The notes beneath the pieces are model-generated. The model did not search any database. It saw nothing but the letters and a program-made list of their open reading frames with translations, and was not told the DNA's origin. Shown piece by piece: positions 6,039 to 6,779 of a stretch of 6,779 bases of DNA. Source of the stretch: Candidatus Cloacimonadota bacterium. GTDB lineage: Bacteria > Cloacimonadota > Cloacimonadia > Cloacimonadales > TCS61. A program made the position numbers and the translations under genes. Position 1 is the stretch's first letter, and each line of letters begins with the position of its first letter. Location: positions 1 through 6,779 of the forward strand of contig JABIME010000343.1 in assembly GCA_018654125.1 (NCBI GenBank). The letters are read 5' to 3'.

Positions 6039-6779
6039 ATGAAATCTAATAGTTATGATAAGTATTTTGGAATTACAACTTTTGGTGAAAGTCATGGGAA
6101 GGCGATTGGTGTTGTTATTGAGGATGTAAAGCCAGGTATTACGTTCCCATTAGATAGAATTCAAGAAGCACTTAATGAGCGTAAACCCGGAGTTGGAACA
6201 TATTCATCTTCTAGAAAAGAGAAAGATGAAATTCAGGTTTTATCTGGTGTTTTCGAAGGTAAAACTACCGGTATGCCAATATGTTTACTTGTTTACAATG
6301 AAGATGCACACACAAAAGATTATGAGCATTTAAAAGATTTGTTCCGTCCAGGACATGCCGATTTTTCATATTTTAGTAAATTCAAAATTTATGACTATCG
6401 TGGTGGAGGTAGAGCTTCTGGAAGAGAAACTCTATCACGAGTTGCTGCTGCCGGCTTGGTTGAAGATATTCTTAAAGATATAAATATTAATATCTATCCG
6501 ATTAAGATCGGTATAATTGAAACGACTGTTATTGATCATTCTTTTCAAAACGAGTTATCATGGCATGATAGAACAAATTATGATGAACTTACAAAACATC
6601 TAACAGATATAAAAAATGAAGGGAATTCTGTTGGTGGGATTGTTGAAGTGAAGATAACTAATATTCCTGCAGGTTTGGGAGATCCAGTTTTTGAAAAACT
6701 TGATGCAAATCTGGCTAAAGCAATCATCTCTATTGGAGCGGTGAAAGGAATTGAATTTGGAGAAGGTTTTAATTTTGCA
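6039..6779 (+). CDS. aroC: Chorismate synthase, C-terminus missing
   Basis: AroC converts 5-enolpyruvylshikimate 3-phosphate to chorismate using reduced FMN, the final shikimate-pathway step in the cytoplasm. The first 247 residues are present and the frame is open to the right edge; the full protein is usually 350-400 residues, so about a third is missing. Clear signatures are FGESHG (15-20, with the catalytic-site His19), RPGHADFSY (103-111), [11 protein letters not shown] (121-131) followed by RVAAAG (134-139), GNSVGG (195-200), [14 protein letters not shown] (210-223) and [14 protein letters not shown] (231-244). The family usually has RVAAGA where this reads RVAAAG, a minor change. The gene faces away from the exbB operon across a 156-base spacer and probably has its own promoter. 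Chorismate supplies the p-aminobenzoate consumed by FolP nearby, although they are not in one operon. Confidence 0.97.
   Translation, partial: MKSNSYDKYFGITTFGESHGKAIGVVIEDVKPGITFPLDRIQEALNERKPGVGTYSSSRKEKDEIQVLSGVFEGKTTGMPICLLVYNEDAHTKDYEHLKDLFRPGHADFSYFSKFKIYDYRGGGRASGRETLSRVAAAGLVEDILKDININIYPIKIGIIETTVIDHSFQNELSWHDRTNYDELTKHLTDIKNEGNSVGGIVEVKITNIPAGLGDPVFEKLDANLAKAIISIGAVKGIEFGEGFNFA

Overview
The window is AT-rich and densely coding. It suggests a Gram-negative bacterium, most likely in or near the FCB group (Bacteroidota, Ignavibacteria, Marinimicrobia or similar). That placement is an inference from three things: a TonB/ExbB/ExbD set, which implies an outer membrane; a large BNR/VPS10-like secreted protein of the kind common in that group; and folP directly followed by cdaA. 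I cannot assign a genus.

Layout: about 5.9 kb is one tightly packed minus-strand gene series. Read in transcription order (right to left) it is exbB, exbD, a tonB-like gene, folP with a long N-terminal extension, cdaA, coaE, and a large BNR/sortilin-like beta-propeller protein whose C-terminus runs off the left edge. Junctions range from a 14-base overlap to a 15-base gap, with no terminator between genes, so this looks like one operon. The BNR gene fills positions 1-1470 and starts with GTG. A 156-base spacer (5883-6038) then separates this operon from a divergent plus-strand aroC (chorismate synthase), which is cut by the right edge. The spacer holds two TTGACA boxes in mirror orientation, each about 50 bases from the start codon it would serve, and reads as a back-to-back promoter region.

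How the genes fit together: ExbB, ExbD and the TonB-like protein form an inner-membrane motor that passes proton-motive energy to outer-membrane transporters. FolP makes dihydropteroate (folate), CdaA makes the messenger c-di-AMP at the membrane, and CoaE performs the last step of coenzyme A synthesis. AroC makes chorismate, the precursor of the p-aminobenzoate that FolP uses. The BNR protein probably works in the envelope or outside the cell, and its function is unknown.

I see no evidence of a mobile element, CRISPR array, RNA gene, phage or defence system. The points most worth a second look are the unusual RHL in place of RHR in the cyclase motif of CdaA, the uncharacterised BNR protein with its HVDHHA motif at the end of a housekeeping operon, and the symmetrical divergent promoter region.
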